Notes under the pieces: generated by a model
Told to the model about the DNA's origin: nothing
The model's input: only the letters and a program-made list of their open reading frames with translations
Database searches by the model: none
Part shown: positions 1-8,857 of the stretch, piece after piece
Layout: every line of letters begins with the position of its first letter
Position numbering within the stretch: the stretch's first letter is position 1
Program-made: the position numbers and the translations under genes
Source of the DNA: Rhodopila sp.
GTDB lineage: Bacteria; Pseudomonadota; Alphaproteobacteria; Acetobacterales; Acetobacteraceae
DNA: 56,133 nt
Direction: 5' to 3'
NCBI GenBank assembly: GCA_031291715.1
Contig: JARLIN010000518.1
Span: 1 to 56,133 of the forward strand

Positions 1-95
1 GGGGGGGACCCCCACCCCACAAAAAAAACCCCGCGGGGGCCCCTGCTGGGCGGCCCGCCCGGGGGGCCCCACCCCCTCGGGGGCCCCACCAGGGC
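1..95. other. Low-complexity G/C homopolymer-rich edge
   Basis: The first 95 bases are almost entirely runs of G and C plus one run of eight A, with no codon structure in any frame, unlike the rest of the window. This looks like a contig end or poor-quality sequence rather than a functional element. From about 96 to 293 the composition becomes normal, but no gene is recognised. Confidence 0.5.
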
Positions 96-293
96 GTGTC
101 GGCTATTTACGGGATTCCGGCCCGGCGGAATATTCGATCTGTAGGCTCAGCCATTTGGGTGCCCACCGGCGGTAAAGCGTACGACCTGGCCGGAGCCGAT
201 CTGCAGATCCCGGGCGAACCCGACAAAACCGCAGGAAATTCCTTATTGCCGTCTACCTGGCCGCCGGCGGCACCAGGCTTATTTAGACTCGCC

Positions 294-368
294 CTAACGA
301 AGTCCGAAGAAACTCAGCACCGCGATAACGACGACGACAAGACCAACGATATAGATAAGATTATTCAT
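294..368 (-). CDS. 24-residue single-TM microprotein
   Basis: A 24-codon minus-strand reading frame starts with ATG at 368 and ends with TAG at 294. It begins MNNLIYIVGL, continues as an uninterrupted run of V, I, A and L, and ends SFFGLR. This is one hydrophobic membrane-spanning helix with a short charged C-terminus. A strong ribosome-binding site, GGGAGG, lies six bases upstream of the ATG, which is unusually good support for so short a frame. I recall very similar peptides of about 25 residues annotated as hypothetical in other alphaproteobacteria, but I cannot confirm this here. It lies downstream of sufA on the same strand, about 245 bases away. Function is unknown; an inner-membrane location is inferred. 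Confidence 0.62.
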   Translation of the reverse strand: MNNLIYIVGLVVVVIAVLSFFGLR

Positions 369-553
369 TCCAGGCCTCCCTGTTGCGGCAATTGCCAATC
401 AGCAGGGAGAAGAACCCGGCAGCCTCGTCAGCCGTTGCTTCAACAAGCAGTGTCATACCAACCGGTGAAAAGAATGAGGGCCTGCCTTCCCTCCACCGTC
501 ATGGTCCGGCGACAGTCCGGGCCATATGAACCAGCATCGTGCCGCGGTAGATT

Positions 554-571
554 GCCCGGACCGCGCCGGGC
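554..571 (-). terminator. Possible stem-loop downstream of sufA
   Basis: GCCCGG (554-559) and CCGGGC (566-571) form a perfect 6-bp stem with a 6-base loop, about 43 bases past the sufA stop. There is no T-tract, so it could be a weak terminator or an RNA-end stabilising hairpin closing the suf operon. Confidence 0.25.
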
Positions 572-613
572 TACGACGAGCGCCGGTGGTGTCACTCCTT
601 TCGCCGTTTGGTA

Positions 614-982
614 TTAGACGTGGAAGCTTTCTCCACAGCCGCAGCGGCCCTTTTCATTTGGGTTCGTGAAAGTGAACCCCGCGGTCAGATGCTTCACCTC
701 ATAGTCCATCACAGTGCCGATCAAGAATAGTGACGCCTTGCGGTCCACGAGGACAGTCAGGTCCTTGTCCTTCACGACTTCATCGGTCGGTGCTGGTGCG
801 TCCGTCCAGGACATGTCGTACGACATGCCGGAGCAGCCCTTCGTTTTGACACCGATGCGCAGCAGTTTGCCCTGCTCACCTTTCCCGTACAGCCCGCGCA
901 ACCGTTCGGCAGCGGCGTCCGTCAGTGTCATCAGCGGCGGCAGGGCGCGGGTCTTGCGAGGCGTGGTCGTTGTGGTGCTCAT
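614..982 (-). CDS. sufA: A-type Fe-S carrier, SufA/IscA family
   Basis: This 122-residue HesB/IscA-family protein accepts Fe-S clusters from the SufBCD scaffold and hands them to apoproteins in the cytoplasm. The three conserved cluster-ligand cysteines are visible: one in KGCSGMSYD near the middle and two in the C-terminal CGCGESF. A longer in-frame extension exists upstream to 1072, but the ATG at 982 begins a short polar tail (MSTTTTTP) before the domain and does not overlap sufT, so I chose it. It is the last gene of the suf operon, 23 bases after sufT. The family assignment is secure. The name sufA rather than erpA or iscA rests on the operon context. Confidence 0.92.
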   Translation of the reverse strand: MSTTTTTPRKTRALPPLMTLTDAAAERLRGLYGKGEQGKLLRIGVKTKGCSGMSYDMSWTDAPAPTDEVVKDKDLTVLVDRKASLFLIGTVMDYEVKHLTAGFTFTNPNEKGRCGCGESFHV

Positions 983-1005
983 GGTCCAACCTATGTCGGG
1001 ATCGA

Positions 1006-1380
1006 TCAGAACATATTCAACTGGAGCCGAGCTTCCTCGGTCATGCGGGAGGGGTCCCAGGGCGGGTCCCATACCGTTTCGACGTGGCAGGATGTGACGC
1101 CGGGCACGGTAAGCACGGCGTTCTGCACTTGCTCCGGCAATTCCTGCGCGCTGGGGCAGGCGGGGGCGGTGAGCGTCATTTCGACCTTCACCCCGCCGTC
1201 ATCGTTGATCTCTACGGCATAGATCAGGCCGAGTTCATAGATGTTCACCGGGATTTCCGGATCGTACACCGTTGCGATCGCCTCGATCAGTGTGTCCTCG
1301 CTGGGTAGCTTCGAGGTTTCGCCCATCGGGGTTTCACCATCCGGCGTCCAGGCAGTGGACGGCTGCCTCAAATCATTCAC
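1006..1380 (-). CDS. sufT: SUF assembly factor SufT (MIP18/DUF59)
   Basis: This 124-residue DUF59/MIP18-type protein helps Fe-S cluster maturation when demand is high. The family signature is clear: DPEIPVNIYELGLIY near residue 40, then TLTAPACPSAQELPE with the conserved cysteine, and the C-terminal VWDPPWDPSRM. The start is GTG at 1380, eight bases inside the 3' end of sufU, and is preceded by AAGGAGG at good spacing. The next ATG (1326) has a poorer site. Position between sufU and sufA fits the suf clusters of alphaproteobacteria. Family knowledge supports a role in cluster transfer rather than primary synthesis. Confidence 0.92.
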   Translation of the reverse strand: MNDLRQPSTAWTPDGETPMGETSKLPSEDTLIEAIATVYDPEIPVNIYELGLIYAVEINDDGGVKVEMTLTAPACPSAQELPEQVQNAVLTVPGVTSCHVETVWDPPWDPSRMTEEARLQLNMF

Positions 1381-1849
1381 TGCTAGCCTCCTTCGTACCG
1401 TCCAACGCGGCGATCAGGGCGTGCCAGGGCAAAGTCGCGCATTTCACCCTGGAGGGGTACTCGTGGACCCCCGACAGCGGCGCCAGGCGCTCCAGCGCGT
1501 CGGCGACCGCCGCGTTGCAGGTTGGACAGATTCCGGTGCGAGCCATCTCCCGAAATGCTGCGAACAGCGCCCTGGCGTCTGTCTGGCTGCGGCCCTGCAC
1601 GGTTTCGGCCATGAGGTCGGCCGAGGCGACGCTGATAGCACAGCCCCGCGCCTCGAACCCCACCCGGCCGATCGTGTCGGCATCGTATTTGACCCAGACC
1701 TGCACCCGGTCGCCGCACATCGGGTTGTCGCCTTTGGCCGTGGAATCGAAGGCGTCCAGGCGCTGCGCGTGGCGCGGCCTGCGGCCGTGATCCAGGATTA
1801 CCTCCTGGTAAAGATCGCGCAGATCGTCGAAACTGTCGGTCTGCGTCAC
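1373..1849 (-). CDS. sufU: SufU sulfur-transfer/scaffold-like protein
   Basis: This 158-residue SufU/NifU-N-type protein is the zinc-bound sulfur acceptor that takes persulfide from SufS. The zinc-ligand positions of SufU are visible: NPMCGDRV, RGCAISVASADLM and, near the C-terminus, RVKCATLPW. The start is GTG at 1849 (protein begins VTQTDSFDDLRD), overlapping the sufS stop as GTGA. The longer frame to 1978 lies inside sufS and has no family similarity. The operon therefore uses SufU, not SufE, as SufS partner. An extra CPTC pair (GICPTCNAA) lies in the region typical of the longer SufU/IscU-like proteins. Confidence 0.92.
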   Translation of the reverse strand: MTQTDSFDDLRDLYQEVILDHGRRPRHAQRLDAFDSTAKGDNPMCGDRVQVWVKYDADTIGRVGFEARGCAISVASADLMAETVQGRSQTDARALFAAFREMARTGICPTCNAAVADALERLAPLSGVHEYPSRVKCATLPWHALIAALDGTKEASSE

Positions 1850-3090
1850 GCGAAAAACTCCCGCACACGGATCAGGCCGTCCGCCAGCGCATCGATTTCG
1901 GCGTGGGTGGTGTAGATGCCGAAACTGGCGCGGGCGGTGCTGTCCAGGTTGAAGCGGTGCATCAGCGGTTCGGCACAATGATGGCCGGCGCGGACGGCGA
2001 TCCCTTGCCGGTCCAACAGTGTCGCCACATCGTGGGCGTGGGCCTTGTCCAGGGAGAATGAGATCACGCCGCCTCGGTCCTGTGCCTGGCCCAGGATATG
2101 CAGCCCTTGGATTCCCGCCAGCCGTGCCAGGGCGTGCTCTGTCAGAGACGCTTCGTGCGCGGCCATGGCGTCGTAGCCGATCGTCTGCACGTAATCGATC
2201 GCCGCTTTAAGGCCGATGCCTTCCAGAATCGCGGGGGTGCCGGCCTCGAACTTATGCGGCACGGCCGCCCAGGTGGATTGCTCGTAGGTAACGGACGAAA
2301 TCATGTCGCCGCCGCCCATGAACGGCGGCATCCGTTCCAGCAGATCCCGCTTGCCCCACAGAACGCCGATCCCCGTGGGACCGTACAGCTTGTGGCCGGT
2401 CCAGACGTAAAAATCGCAGTCCAGTGCACGAACATCGACCTTGCGGTGCACGATGGCCTGCGAGCCGTCGAACATAACTTTCGCGCCATGCGCGTGGGCG
2501 ATGCGGACGATCCGCTCCGCCGGCGTGATGGTACCCAGCACGTTGGACATATGCGTGATCGCGACGAGCCCAACCTTGCCGTCTTCCAACAGAGCCTCGA
2601 ACGCCGCCATGTCCAGCTCACCGGCATCGGTAACCGGTGCAACCCGCAGCTCGATCCCGTGCGCATCGCGCAGCATCTGCCAAGGCACGATGTTGGAGTG
2701 GTGCTCCATGCCGGAGATCAGCACCGCCTGGCCGCGTTTCAGCACGCCGCGACCGTAGCTGTGCGCCAGCAGGTTGATCGCCCCGGTGCTGTTGCCGGTG
2801 AACACGATTTCGGAGCGATCGTTGGCGTTCATCAACGCCGCTACCGCATCGCGGGTCGATTCGTAGGCCTCCGTGGTCCGCTCGCTCATCCAGTGCAGGC
2901 CGCGATGGATGTTGGCGTATTGGGTTTCCATCGCGTTGACCATGGCATCGATCACCGCGCGCGGCTTCTGCGCCGATGCCGCGCTATCCAGGAAGACGAG
3001 TGGCTTGCCGCGAATCGTCTGTTTCAGGATCGGAAAATCCCTGCGGATCCGTTCGACGTCCAAGGCAGTGGGATTGGTCATCACGTTCAT
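1846..3090 (-). CDS. sufS: Cysteine desulfurase SufS
   Basis: This 414-residue class-V aminotransferase-fold, PLP-dependent enzyme converts L-cysteine to L-alanine and supplies persulfide sulfur for Fe-S cluster assembly. The PLP lysine motif is WTGHKLYGPTGIGVLWGK and the active-site cysteine lies in RAGHHCAEPLMHRF, as expected for the SufS group. I chose the ATG at 3090, which overlaps the sufD stop as ATGA; a second upstream ATG (3111) would add seven residues inside sufD. It is co-transcribed with sufD upstream and sufU downstream. Length is normal for the family. Confidence 0.97.
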   Translation of the reverse strand: MNVMTNPTALDVERIRRDFPILKQTIRGKPLVFLDSAASAQKPRAVIDAMVNAMETQYANIHRGLHWMSERTTEAYESTRDAVAALMNANDRSEIVFTGNSTGAINLLAHSYGRGVLKRGQAVLISGMEHHSNIVPWQMLRDAHGIELRVAPVTDAGELDMAAFEALLEDGKVGLVAITHMSNVLGTITPAERIVRIAHAHGAKVMFDGSQAIVHRKVDVRALDCDFYVWTGHKLYGPTGIGVLWGKRDLLERMPPFMGGGDMISSVTYEQSTWAAVPHKFEAGTPAILEGIGLKAAIDYVQTIGYDAMAAHEASLTEHALARLAGIQGLHILGQAQDRGGVISFSLDKAHAHDVATLLDRQGIAVRAGHHCAEPLMHRFNLDSTARASFGIYTTHAEIDALADGLIRVREFFA

Positions 3091-4337
3091 GCTTTCTGCC
3101 TTTCCCACCATCGCTCAACGGCGGCTTCCAGCCGGAAGCGGATCGTATCGTCGGCAACCGCATCCAAAGCCTCCGCCAAGAAGGCGCGCACCAGGATGGA
3201 CCGAGCTTCGGCATCGGGGATGCCGCGGCTGCGGAGGTAAAACATCTGCTCCGCGTCCAGTTCGCCGACGGTCGCACCATGGCTGCATTTCACGTCGTCG
3301 GCGAAAATCTCGAGTTCCGGTTTGGAATCGACTTCCGCGTATGGCGATAGCAGCAGCGCCTGGTTCATCTGGTAGCCATCGGTCTTCTGCGCGTCGCGCG
3401 CGACCTCGATCCGGCCCTGGAACACGCCACGCGAGCGGCCAGCCAGCACGTTCTTCACCGTCTGGCGCGATGTGCACCCCGGCGCCGTATGTCCGACGAC
3501 CGAGGTAAAATCCGCATGCTGCGACCCGGCCAAAAGCTGCGCCGCGTTCAGGTGGGCGATCGCCCCGGCGCCGGTCAGTTGCGCGTGGACTTCGGTCCGA
3601 GACAGCTGCGCCCCCAGGTTCAGCGTGAAGCTGTCATAGGTGGCTCCGGCTTCCACGTCCGCATAGGTGGTTGAGATATGGAAGGCGCTGGCGGCTTCGT
3701 CCTGCAAGCGTATATGCGTCAGGTGCGCACCATCGGCGATGTGGAACTCAGCCACGGTGTTCAGCAGATACGTCCCTTGACCGGCGGAGACTTCCACCAG
3801 TGTCAGTTGAGAACCTTTGCCCAGGCGGATGACGTGGCGTGGGTGGAAATCGGCGTCGCTCGCAGCGATGCTGATAAGCTGCACAACGCCGGCATCATAT
3901 CCGGCGGGCACATGCAGTGCCGCGCCATCCTCGGCGAGCATGGTGTTCAGAGCCACCATTGGCTCGCGATCCGGCCAGCTAAGCGTGCCGAAATCCGGCT
4001 GTTCGGCGAAGCGCGCGAACCCGGCTGTGGGCATGACGGACAGATCCGGACGGAACGCCCCATCGACGAACACGAGACGTGGTGCATCCAGCAGCGGCAG
4101 CCCCGTCAGGATCGTCTCCGCCTCGTGCCGAGGCGCCGCGTCAGGCTTGAACGCAGTCTCCGCCACCGGACGAAGGCTGGTGTACTTCCACGCCTCGATC
4201 CGGCGCTGCTGGGTCCCACCAGGAAGACCGGCCGTACGGAACGCGGCGGCCGCGGCGGCACGCAGGGCGGAATCGCCCGGCAGGCGGCCGATCAAACTCT
4301 GATAGCGCTCCAGGAAGGCGATGGCTCCGGTGGTCAC
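3087..4337 (-). CDS. sufD: Fe-S scaffold subunit SufD
   Basis: This 416-residue protein is a subunit of the SufBC2D scaffold complex that builds nascent clusters with the SufC ATPase. The C-terminal SufB/SufD core is clear, including VKCSHGATVGELDAEQ with the conserved histidine used in the complex, and YLRSRGIPDAEAR. The N-terminal third is the variable helical domain usual for SufD. The start is GTG at 4337, coupled to the sufC stop through a GTGA overlap, which agrees with the pattern in this operon. It lies between sufC and sufS. Confidence 0.95.
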   Translation of the reverse strand: MTTGAIAFLERYQSLIGRLPGDSALRAAAAAAFRTAGLPGGTQQRRIEAWKYTSLRPVAETAFKPDAAPRHEAETILTGLPLLDAPRLVFVDGAFRPDLSVMPTAGFARFAEQPDFGTLSWPDREPMVALNTMLAEDGAALHVPAGYDAGVVQLISIAASDADFHPRHVIRLGKGSQLTLVEVSAGQGTYLLNTVAEFHIADGAHLTHIRLQDEAASAFHISTTYADVEAGATYDSFTLNLGAQLSRTEVHAQLTGAGAIAHLNAAQLLAGSQHADFTSVVGHTAPGCTSRQTVKNVLAGRSRGVFQGRIEVARDAQKTDGYQMNQALLLSPYAEVDSKPELEIFADDVKCSHGATVGELDAEQMFYLRSRGIPDAEARSILVRAFLAEALDAVADDTIRFRLEAAVERWWERQKA

Positions 4338-5083
4338 GCGGCCTCCGCGATCAGGCCGGCATACCCGCTCTTTTCCAGTTCCTTCGCGAGCTCCGGACCG
4401 CCGGTCCGAACGATCCGGCCGCCCGCCAGCACGTGCACGCGGTTGGGGACCAGATGATCCAACAATCGTTGGTGATGGGTGATGACCAAAGCCGAAAACT
4501 TCGGGCCGCGTAGCGCGTTTACGCCATCGGCAACGATCTTCAACGCGTCGATGTCCAGGCCGCTATCGGTTTCGTCGAGGATCGCCAGTTTCGGGCGCAG
4601 GATCGCCATCTGCAGCACTTCGTTGCGCTTCTTTTCGCCGCCGGAGAAGCCGACATTGACGTTGCGCTTCAGCATGTCGTCCGGCATCGCCAGCCGCTTC
4701 GTTTCTGCCCGGGCCAGTTTCAGGAACTGCACGGCGTCCAACTCGCTCTCGCCATGTGCACGACGGATCGCATTCAGCGCGGTGCGCAGGAAGTTCGCAT
4801 TGTTCACACCGGGCAGCTCGATGGGCGCCTGAAACGCCAGGAACACGCCGGCGGCGGCCCGGTCTTCCGGTGCCATACCCAGCAGATCGACGTCGTTGAA
4901 CGTCACGGTCCCGGCGGTGACTTCGTAGTCCTCACGTCCCGACAGCACGTAGCCCAGAGTCGACTTACCGGAGCCGTTCGGCCCCATGATGGCGTGCACC
5001 TCGCCCTCTGGCACCGTCAGGTCGATGCCCTTCAGGATAGGCTTGTCATTGATCGAAGCGGCCAAGCCGCGAATATCCAGCAT
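4334..5083 (-). CDS. sufC: Fe-S assembly ATPase SufC
   Basis: This 249-residue ABC-type ATPase drives conformational changes in the SufBCD scaffold. It has Walker A GPNGSGKSTL near residue 35, signature FSGGEKKRNEVLQM, and Walker B LAILDETDSGLDIDAL. The DETDSGLD form is typical of SufC rather than of transport ATPases. The ATG at 5083 (MLDIRGLAAS) is preceded by GGTGGGA and lies five bases after the sufB stop. A much longer frame extends into sufB but its N-terminus is not protein-like. It acts in the cytoplasm as a soluble subunit. Confidence 0.97.
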   Translation of the reverse strand: MLDIRGLAASINDKPILKGIDLTVPEGEVHAIMGPNGSGKSTLGYVLSGREDYEVTAGTVTFNDVDLLGMAPEDRAAAGVFLAFQAPIELPGVNNANFLRTALNAIRRAHGESELDAVQFLKLARAETKRLAMPDDMLKRNVNVGFSGGEKKRNEVLQMAILRPKLAILDETDSGLDIDALKIVADGVNALRGPKFSALVITHHQRLLDHLVPNRVHVLAGGRIVRTGGPELAKELEKSGYAGLIAEAA

Positions 5084-5088
5084 GCGAA

Positions 5089-6573
5089 TTATCCCACCGA
5101 TCCTTCGAGTGAAACAGCCAGGAGCTTTTGCGCCTCGACGGCGAACTCCATAGGCAGTTCCTTCAACACGTCCTTGCAGAAGCCGTTGACGATCAGGCCG
5201 ACGGCATCTTCCTCTGACAGCCCACGCTGGCGGCAATAGAACAACTGGTCGTCGGCGATCTTCGAGGTCGTAGCCTCGTGCTCCACCTTCGCCGTCGGGT
5301 TGCGGCTTTCGATATACGGCACCGTGTGCGCGCCGCACTGATCGCCGATCAGCAGGCTGTCGCACTGGGTGAAATTCCGCGCATTCGAAGCGCTCGGCAG
5401 CATTTTCACCAAGCCGCGATAGGTGTTGTTCGACTTGCCGGCGCTGATGCCCTTGGAAATGATCGTGCTGCGCGATCCCTTGCCGATATGGATCATCTTC
5501 GTTCCGGTATCAGCCTGCTGGTGATTGTTGGTCACCGCGACCGAGTAGAACTCACCGACACTGTCCTCGCCGAGGAGTACGCAGGACGGATATTTCCAGG
5601 TTATCGCCGATCCGGTTTCGACCTGCGTCCACGAAATCTTCGACCGCGCACCCCGACAAGCGCCCCGCTTCGTGACGAAGTTGTAGATCCCGCCCGTGCC
5701 GTTGGCATCGCCCGGATACCAGTTCTGCACCGTGGAGTATTTTATCTGCGCATCGTCCATCGCAACCAGTTCAACGACCGCGGCATGCAACTGATTTTCG
5801 TCGCGCTGCGGCGCTGTGCAGCCCTCCAGATAACTCACATGGCTGCCGGCCTCGGCAATGATCAGCGTCCGCTCGAACTGCCCGGTATTGCGAGCATTGA
5901 TGCGGAAATAGGTCGAAAGTTCCATCGGGCAGCGGACGCCCTTGGGGATGTAGCAGAAGCTGCCATCGGTGAAGACGGCGCTGTTCAGCGCGGCGAAAAA
6001 ATTATCCGCCACCGGCACGACGGTCCCAAGATATTGCTTCACCAGGTCGGGATACTCTCGCACCGCCTCGCTGATCGGACAGAAGATCACGCCAGCTTTG
6101 CGCAGCGTCGCCTGGAACGTGGTGGCGACCGACACGCTGTCGAACACGGCATCCACCGCGACCTGGGTGTTCTCCACGCTATCGGGATCGACACCGGCCA
6201 GCAGAGCGCGCTCCTTCAGCGGTATGCCGAGCTTCTCATACATTTTCAGGAGCTCGGGGTCGACCTCATCGAGGCTTTTCGGCCCGGCCTTCTTTTTCGG
6301 CGCCGCGTAATAGTGCAAATCCTGATAGTCGATCGGCGGATGGTCCACCCGCGCCCAATGCGGTTCGTCCATCTTCAGCCAGGCGGCATAGGCTTTCAGC
6401 CGCCATTCCAGCATCCACTCGGGTTCTTCCTTGCGCGCTGAGATCAGGCGGATGATGTCCTCGTTCAGCCCTTTGGGCGCGAAGTCCATCTCGATCGTCG
6501 TCTCGAAGCCCCATTTGTAGCCGGACTGCGTGACGGACTGAACGGTGTCGAGCGTTTCGGTAACAGCTGCCAT
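5089..6573 (-). CDS. sufB: Fe-S scaffold subunit SufB
   Basis: This 494-residue protein is the main cluster-building subunit of SufBCD. Near the C-terminus the motif [18 protein letters not shown] carries the conserved cysteine for cluster assembly, and [10 protein letters not shown] carries the conserved His/Glu pair. Upstream segments such as [19 protein letters not shown] and [13 protein letters not shown] are also hallmark SufB. It is the first structural gene after the Rrf2 regulator, nine bases downstream, and is followed five bases later by sufC. Length matches the family. Confidence 0.97.
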   Translation of the reverse strand: MAAVTETLDTVQSVTQSGYKWGFETTIEMDFAPKGLNEDIIRLISARKEEPEWMLEWRLKAYAAWLKMDEPHWARVDHPPIDYQDLHYYAAPKKKAGPKSLDEVDPELLKMYEKLGIPLKERALLAGVDPDSVENTQVAVDAVFDSVSVATTFQATLRKAGVIFCPISEAVREYPDLVKQYLGTVVPVADNFFAALNSAVFTDGSFCYIPKGVRCPMELSTYFRINARNTGQFERTLIIAEAGSHVSYLEGCTAPQRDENQLHAAVVELVAMDDAQIKYSTVQNWYPGDANGTGGIYNFVTKRGACRGARSKISWTQVETGSAITWKYPSCVLLGEDSVGEFYSVAVTNNHQQADTGTKMIHIGKGSRSTIISKGISAGKSNNTYRGLVKMLPSASNARNFTQCDSLLIGDQCGAHTVPYIESRNPTAKVEHEATTSKIADDQLFYCRQRGLSEEDAVGLIVNGFCKDVLKELPMEFAVEAQKLLAVSLEGSVG

Positions 6574-6582
6574 GAAAACGTC

Positions 6583-7041
6583 CTATTCGGCGGCGGACTG
6601 GAGTTGGGCCTGATGCGCAGGCAGCCGGAACGCCGGCAGAAGCGCCACCTGCATGTCGGCCAGGGTGATGCCGGACAACGCCTTGCGGATGGCTTCGTTC
6701 ACCGGGTCCCATCGTCCGCGCATCGGACACAGGCCCTGGGACTCACAGCCTGCGCCCGACCCTTCGACGCAGGCAGTTAGCGCGATCGGTCCGTCGATCG
6801 CGGCGATGACATCGGCGATCGGGATGGCGCTCAGGTCACGGTTCAGCCGGTACCCGCCTCGGGCGCCTCGCTGCGACGCAACCAGGTCGCCGGCCGCAAG
6901 CGATTTCAGTACCTTGGCGACGGTGGGTTCGGGAATGCCTGTCGCGGCGGCGATGCCGGGTGAAGTCTGGACACCGTCCATCCCCGATAGGCGGACGAGC
7001 ACCACGACGGCATAATCCGTCAGCTTCGACAGCCTGAGCAT
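6583..7041 (-). CDS. Rrf2-family Fe-S regulator of the suf operon
   Basis: This 152-residue Rrf2-type winged-helix transcription factor begins MLRLSKLTDYAVVVLVRLS. The helix-turn-helix covers roughly residues 28-65 (GIPEPTVAKVLKSL, GARGGYRL). Three cysteines follow in CVEGSGAGCESQGLCPM, matching the cluster-binding cysteines of IscR and its relatives, so the protein probably senses Fe-S status through a bound cluster. It is the first gene of the suf operon, and a palindrome of IscR type lies about 40 bases upstream of its start, so autoregulation is likely. It belongs to the proteobacterial SUF regulator group of Rrf2 proteins. SufR or IscR would be reasonable labels, but I leave the symbol blank. 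Confidence 0.93.
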   Translation of the reverse strand: MLRLSKLTDYAVVVLVRLSGMDGVQTSPGIAAATGIPEPTVAKVLKSLAAGDLVASQRGARGGYRLNRDLSAIPIADVIAAIDGPIALTACVEGSGAGCESQGLCPMRGRWDPVNEAIRKALSGITLADMQVALLPAFRLPAHQAQLQSAAE

Positions 7042-7074
7042 GGCGTGCCAATCCTTGCTTCCTGCGCGTTGCGG

Positions 7075-7100
7075 TTATCCGGACTGTCTCAGTCCTGATT
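7075..7100 (-). promoter_or_regulatory. IscR-type palindrome upstream of suf operon
   Basis: A perfect inverted repeat GGACTG-TCT-CAGTCC occupies 7081-7095. Its core GACT-N5-AGTC is the core of the IscR type-1 site described in enterobacteria, and flanking TATCC and TGAT partly extend the match. It lies about 40 bases upstream of the Rrf2 gene start, in promoter position for the suf operon. Binding by the adjacent Rrf2 protein is inferred. No clear -35/-10 pair could be assigned. Confidence 0.6.
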
Positions 7101-7340
7101 GGGTGGGAAATGGCGTATCCCGAGGGCAGCGTCAAGGGGTTCGGCGTGGATCGAGAAAGACACGCGGCCGGCATTCGGCCGACGTCACCCTCTCGCCCGC
7201 GCCTCGGCCAAGCAGCTCGGGTCTGATGTGGTTCCACTATGACCTCTCCCGCGTCTGTGTGCGGCACCGGCTTCAATGTTGCATGGGTTCACAGCGAACT
7301 CGGACGCGACTAGTTTCGCCGCCATCGCATCCAGGAGGGA

Positions 7341-8258
7341 ATGATGGCGGGAATGATGGAAGGCAAGGTCGCGGTCGTGACCGGCGCCGGCGGCGGCATT
7401 GGACGGGAAATCGCCCTGATGATGGCGGCCGCGGGCGCCAAGGTGATCGTCGCCGATATCGGCGCCTCGCTGACGGGAGAGGGCGGTTCGGCCAGCCCGG
7501 CGGAGCAGACCAAGCAGTTGATTGAGCAGAAGGGCGGCGCCGCGGAAATCTGTACCGAGTCCGTCTCCACCTGGGGATCGGCGCAGAAAATCGTCCAGGC
7601 CGCACTGGACCATTTCGGCCGCATCGATGCCGTGGTGAACAACGCCGGCATTCTGCGCGACGTGATTTTCCACAAGATGACCGAGGATGACTGGCTGTCC
7701 GTCATCGCCGTCCATCTGAACGGCAGCTTCTTCGTCTCCCGCGCCGCGGCGGAACACTACCGCAAGCAGGAGAGCGGCACCTTCGTGCACATGAGCAGCA
7801 CGTCGGGCCTGATCGGCAATTTCGGCCAGGCGAACTACTCGGCCGCCAAGCTGGGCATCACCGCGCTGTCGAAGTCGATCGCGCTGGACATGCAGCGGTA
7901 CAACGTCCGTTCCAACTGCATCGCACCGTTCGCTTGGAGCCGCATGACCAGCTCCATCCCCGCGACGACACCCGAGCAGCAGGCGCGGGTGGCGAAAATC
8001 CAGCAGATGACACCGGACAAGAACGCGCCAATGGCGGTTTACCTGTCGTCCGATGCCTCCAAGGACGTCACCGGCCAGGTGTTCGGCTGCCGGATGAACG
8101 AGATGATACTGTTCAGCTCGCCTCGCCCAATCCGCATCGTACACAAGGCGGACGGCTGGACGCCCGAGAGTATCGCCGAGATCGCAGCCCCGGCGATGAA
8201 GGCGGCGTTCATGCCATTGGACCGCTCGGGTGACGTGTTCAACTGGGATCCGGTGTAA
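7341..8258 (+). CDS. SDR dehydrogenase, 3-hydroxyacyl-CoA type
   Basis: This 305-residue short-chain dehydrogenase/reductase has the NAD(P)-binding TGAGGGIG at about residue 15, NNAG near residue 100 and active-site YSAAK near residue 168, preceded by the catalytic serine in MSSTSG. It carries a C-terminal extension of about 50 residues beyond a classic SDR (ending DVFNWDPV). Its layout recalls the hydroxyacyl-CoA dehydrogenase domain of multifunctional peroxisomal-type enzymes. The substrate is not determined by the sequence. AGGAGG at 7333-7338 serves either ATG 7341 or the better-spaced ATG 7344. It is divergent from the suf operon, across a 299-base gap that contains the IscR-type site. 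Confidence 0.85.
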   Translation: MMAGMMEGKVAVVTGAGGGIGREIALMMAAAGAKVIVADIGASLTGEGGSASPAEQTKQLIEQKGGAAEICTESVSTWGSAQKIVQAALDHFGRIDAVVNNAGILRDVIFHKMTEDDWLSVIAVHLNGSFFVSRAAAEHYRKQESGTFVHMSSTSGLIGNFGQANYSAAKLGITALSKSIALDMQRYNVRSNCIAPFAWSRMTSSIPATTPEQQARVAKIQQMTPDKNAPMAVYLSSDASKDVTGQVFGCRMNEMILFSSPRPIRIVHKADGWTPESIAEIAAPAMKAAFMPLDRSGDVFNWDPV

Positions 8259-8548
8259 AGCGGCTAGCACAGCACAGGCGGCCGGGTCTGACCCGGTCGC
8301 CATTTCCGCCGACAGTGCCATCCGGGCAAATGTCTCTAATGCCTCGAGCCCGGCAGCTGATCACAAAAGCCGCTGTCCCGCGAGGCAGCGGGGCCACCAT
8401 CTGAGCCTAAGAGCCGTGCAAGCCAACCTCCAGGCGGTGAGCCCGAGCCAGATCGCATCATCGGCGCGACTCATCATTTGTTAAGGTTCTGCTGATACAT
8501 CCGCATGGCCGTCCACCGGTCCCCAAGGGCCAGCCATAGGAAAACGTC

Positions 8549-8818
8549 ATGTCAATCAGCGCCGTAAACGGGGCCACCCGGGCTTATCAGCAAACGGAAC
8601 CGACCCAGTCGGTGACGCCGGCACCCGCCCAGACTCCGTTCAGCCAGCAACTGGACATCCAAAGCGCGCAGACAGGTGCGACGCATGGGCATCATCACCA
8701 CCACGCCCCGGCATCTCAATCCGTGACGTCTTCATCGGCCTCGGCCACGGCCGCGGCGGCTGCGGGAGGAACCTCATCCAGTACCGTGGGGTCGTCCGTA
8801 TTGAACTTACTGTCGTAA
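8549..8818 (+). CDS. Small His/Ser/Ala-rich hypothetical protein
   Basis: This 89-residue protein begins MSISAVNGATRAYQQ. It contains a run of five histidines (GHHHHHAP) near the middle, then low-complexity Ser/Ala/Thr, and ends SSVLNLLS. There is no signal peptide and no membrane segment. A ribosome-binding site (AGGAAAACGTC) precedes the ATG. The family is unknown to me; a metal-binding role for the histidines is only a guess. The 290 bases before it hold no gene; a short CCGGG/CCCGG hairpin just after 8280 could end the SDR transcript. Confidence 0.6.
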   Translation: MSISAVNGATRAYQQTEPTQSVTPAPAQTPFSQQLDIQSAQTGATHGHHHHHAPASQSVTSSSASATAAAAAGGTSSSTVGSSVLNLLS

Positions 8819-8857
8819 CCGCCTTGCCGGCTCCAGCGGCGCTTCGAGTCCACGTAG

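Noticed and set aside
96-617. 173-codon plus-strand frame before sufA
   Set aside because: Arg/Pro-rich translation with no domain; it overlaps the well-supported minus-strand microprotein.
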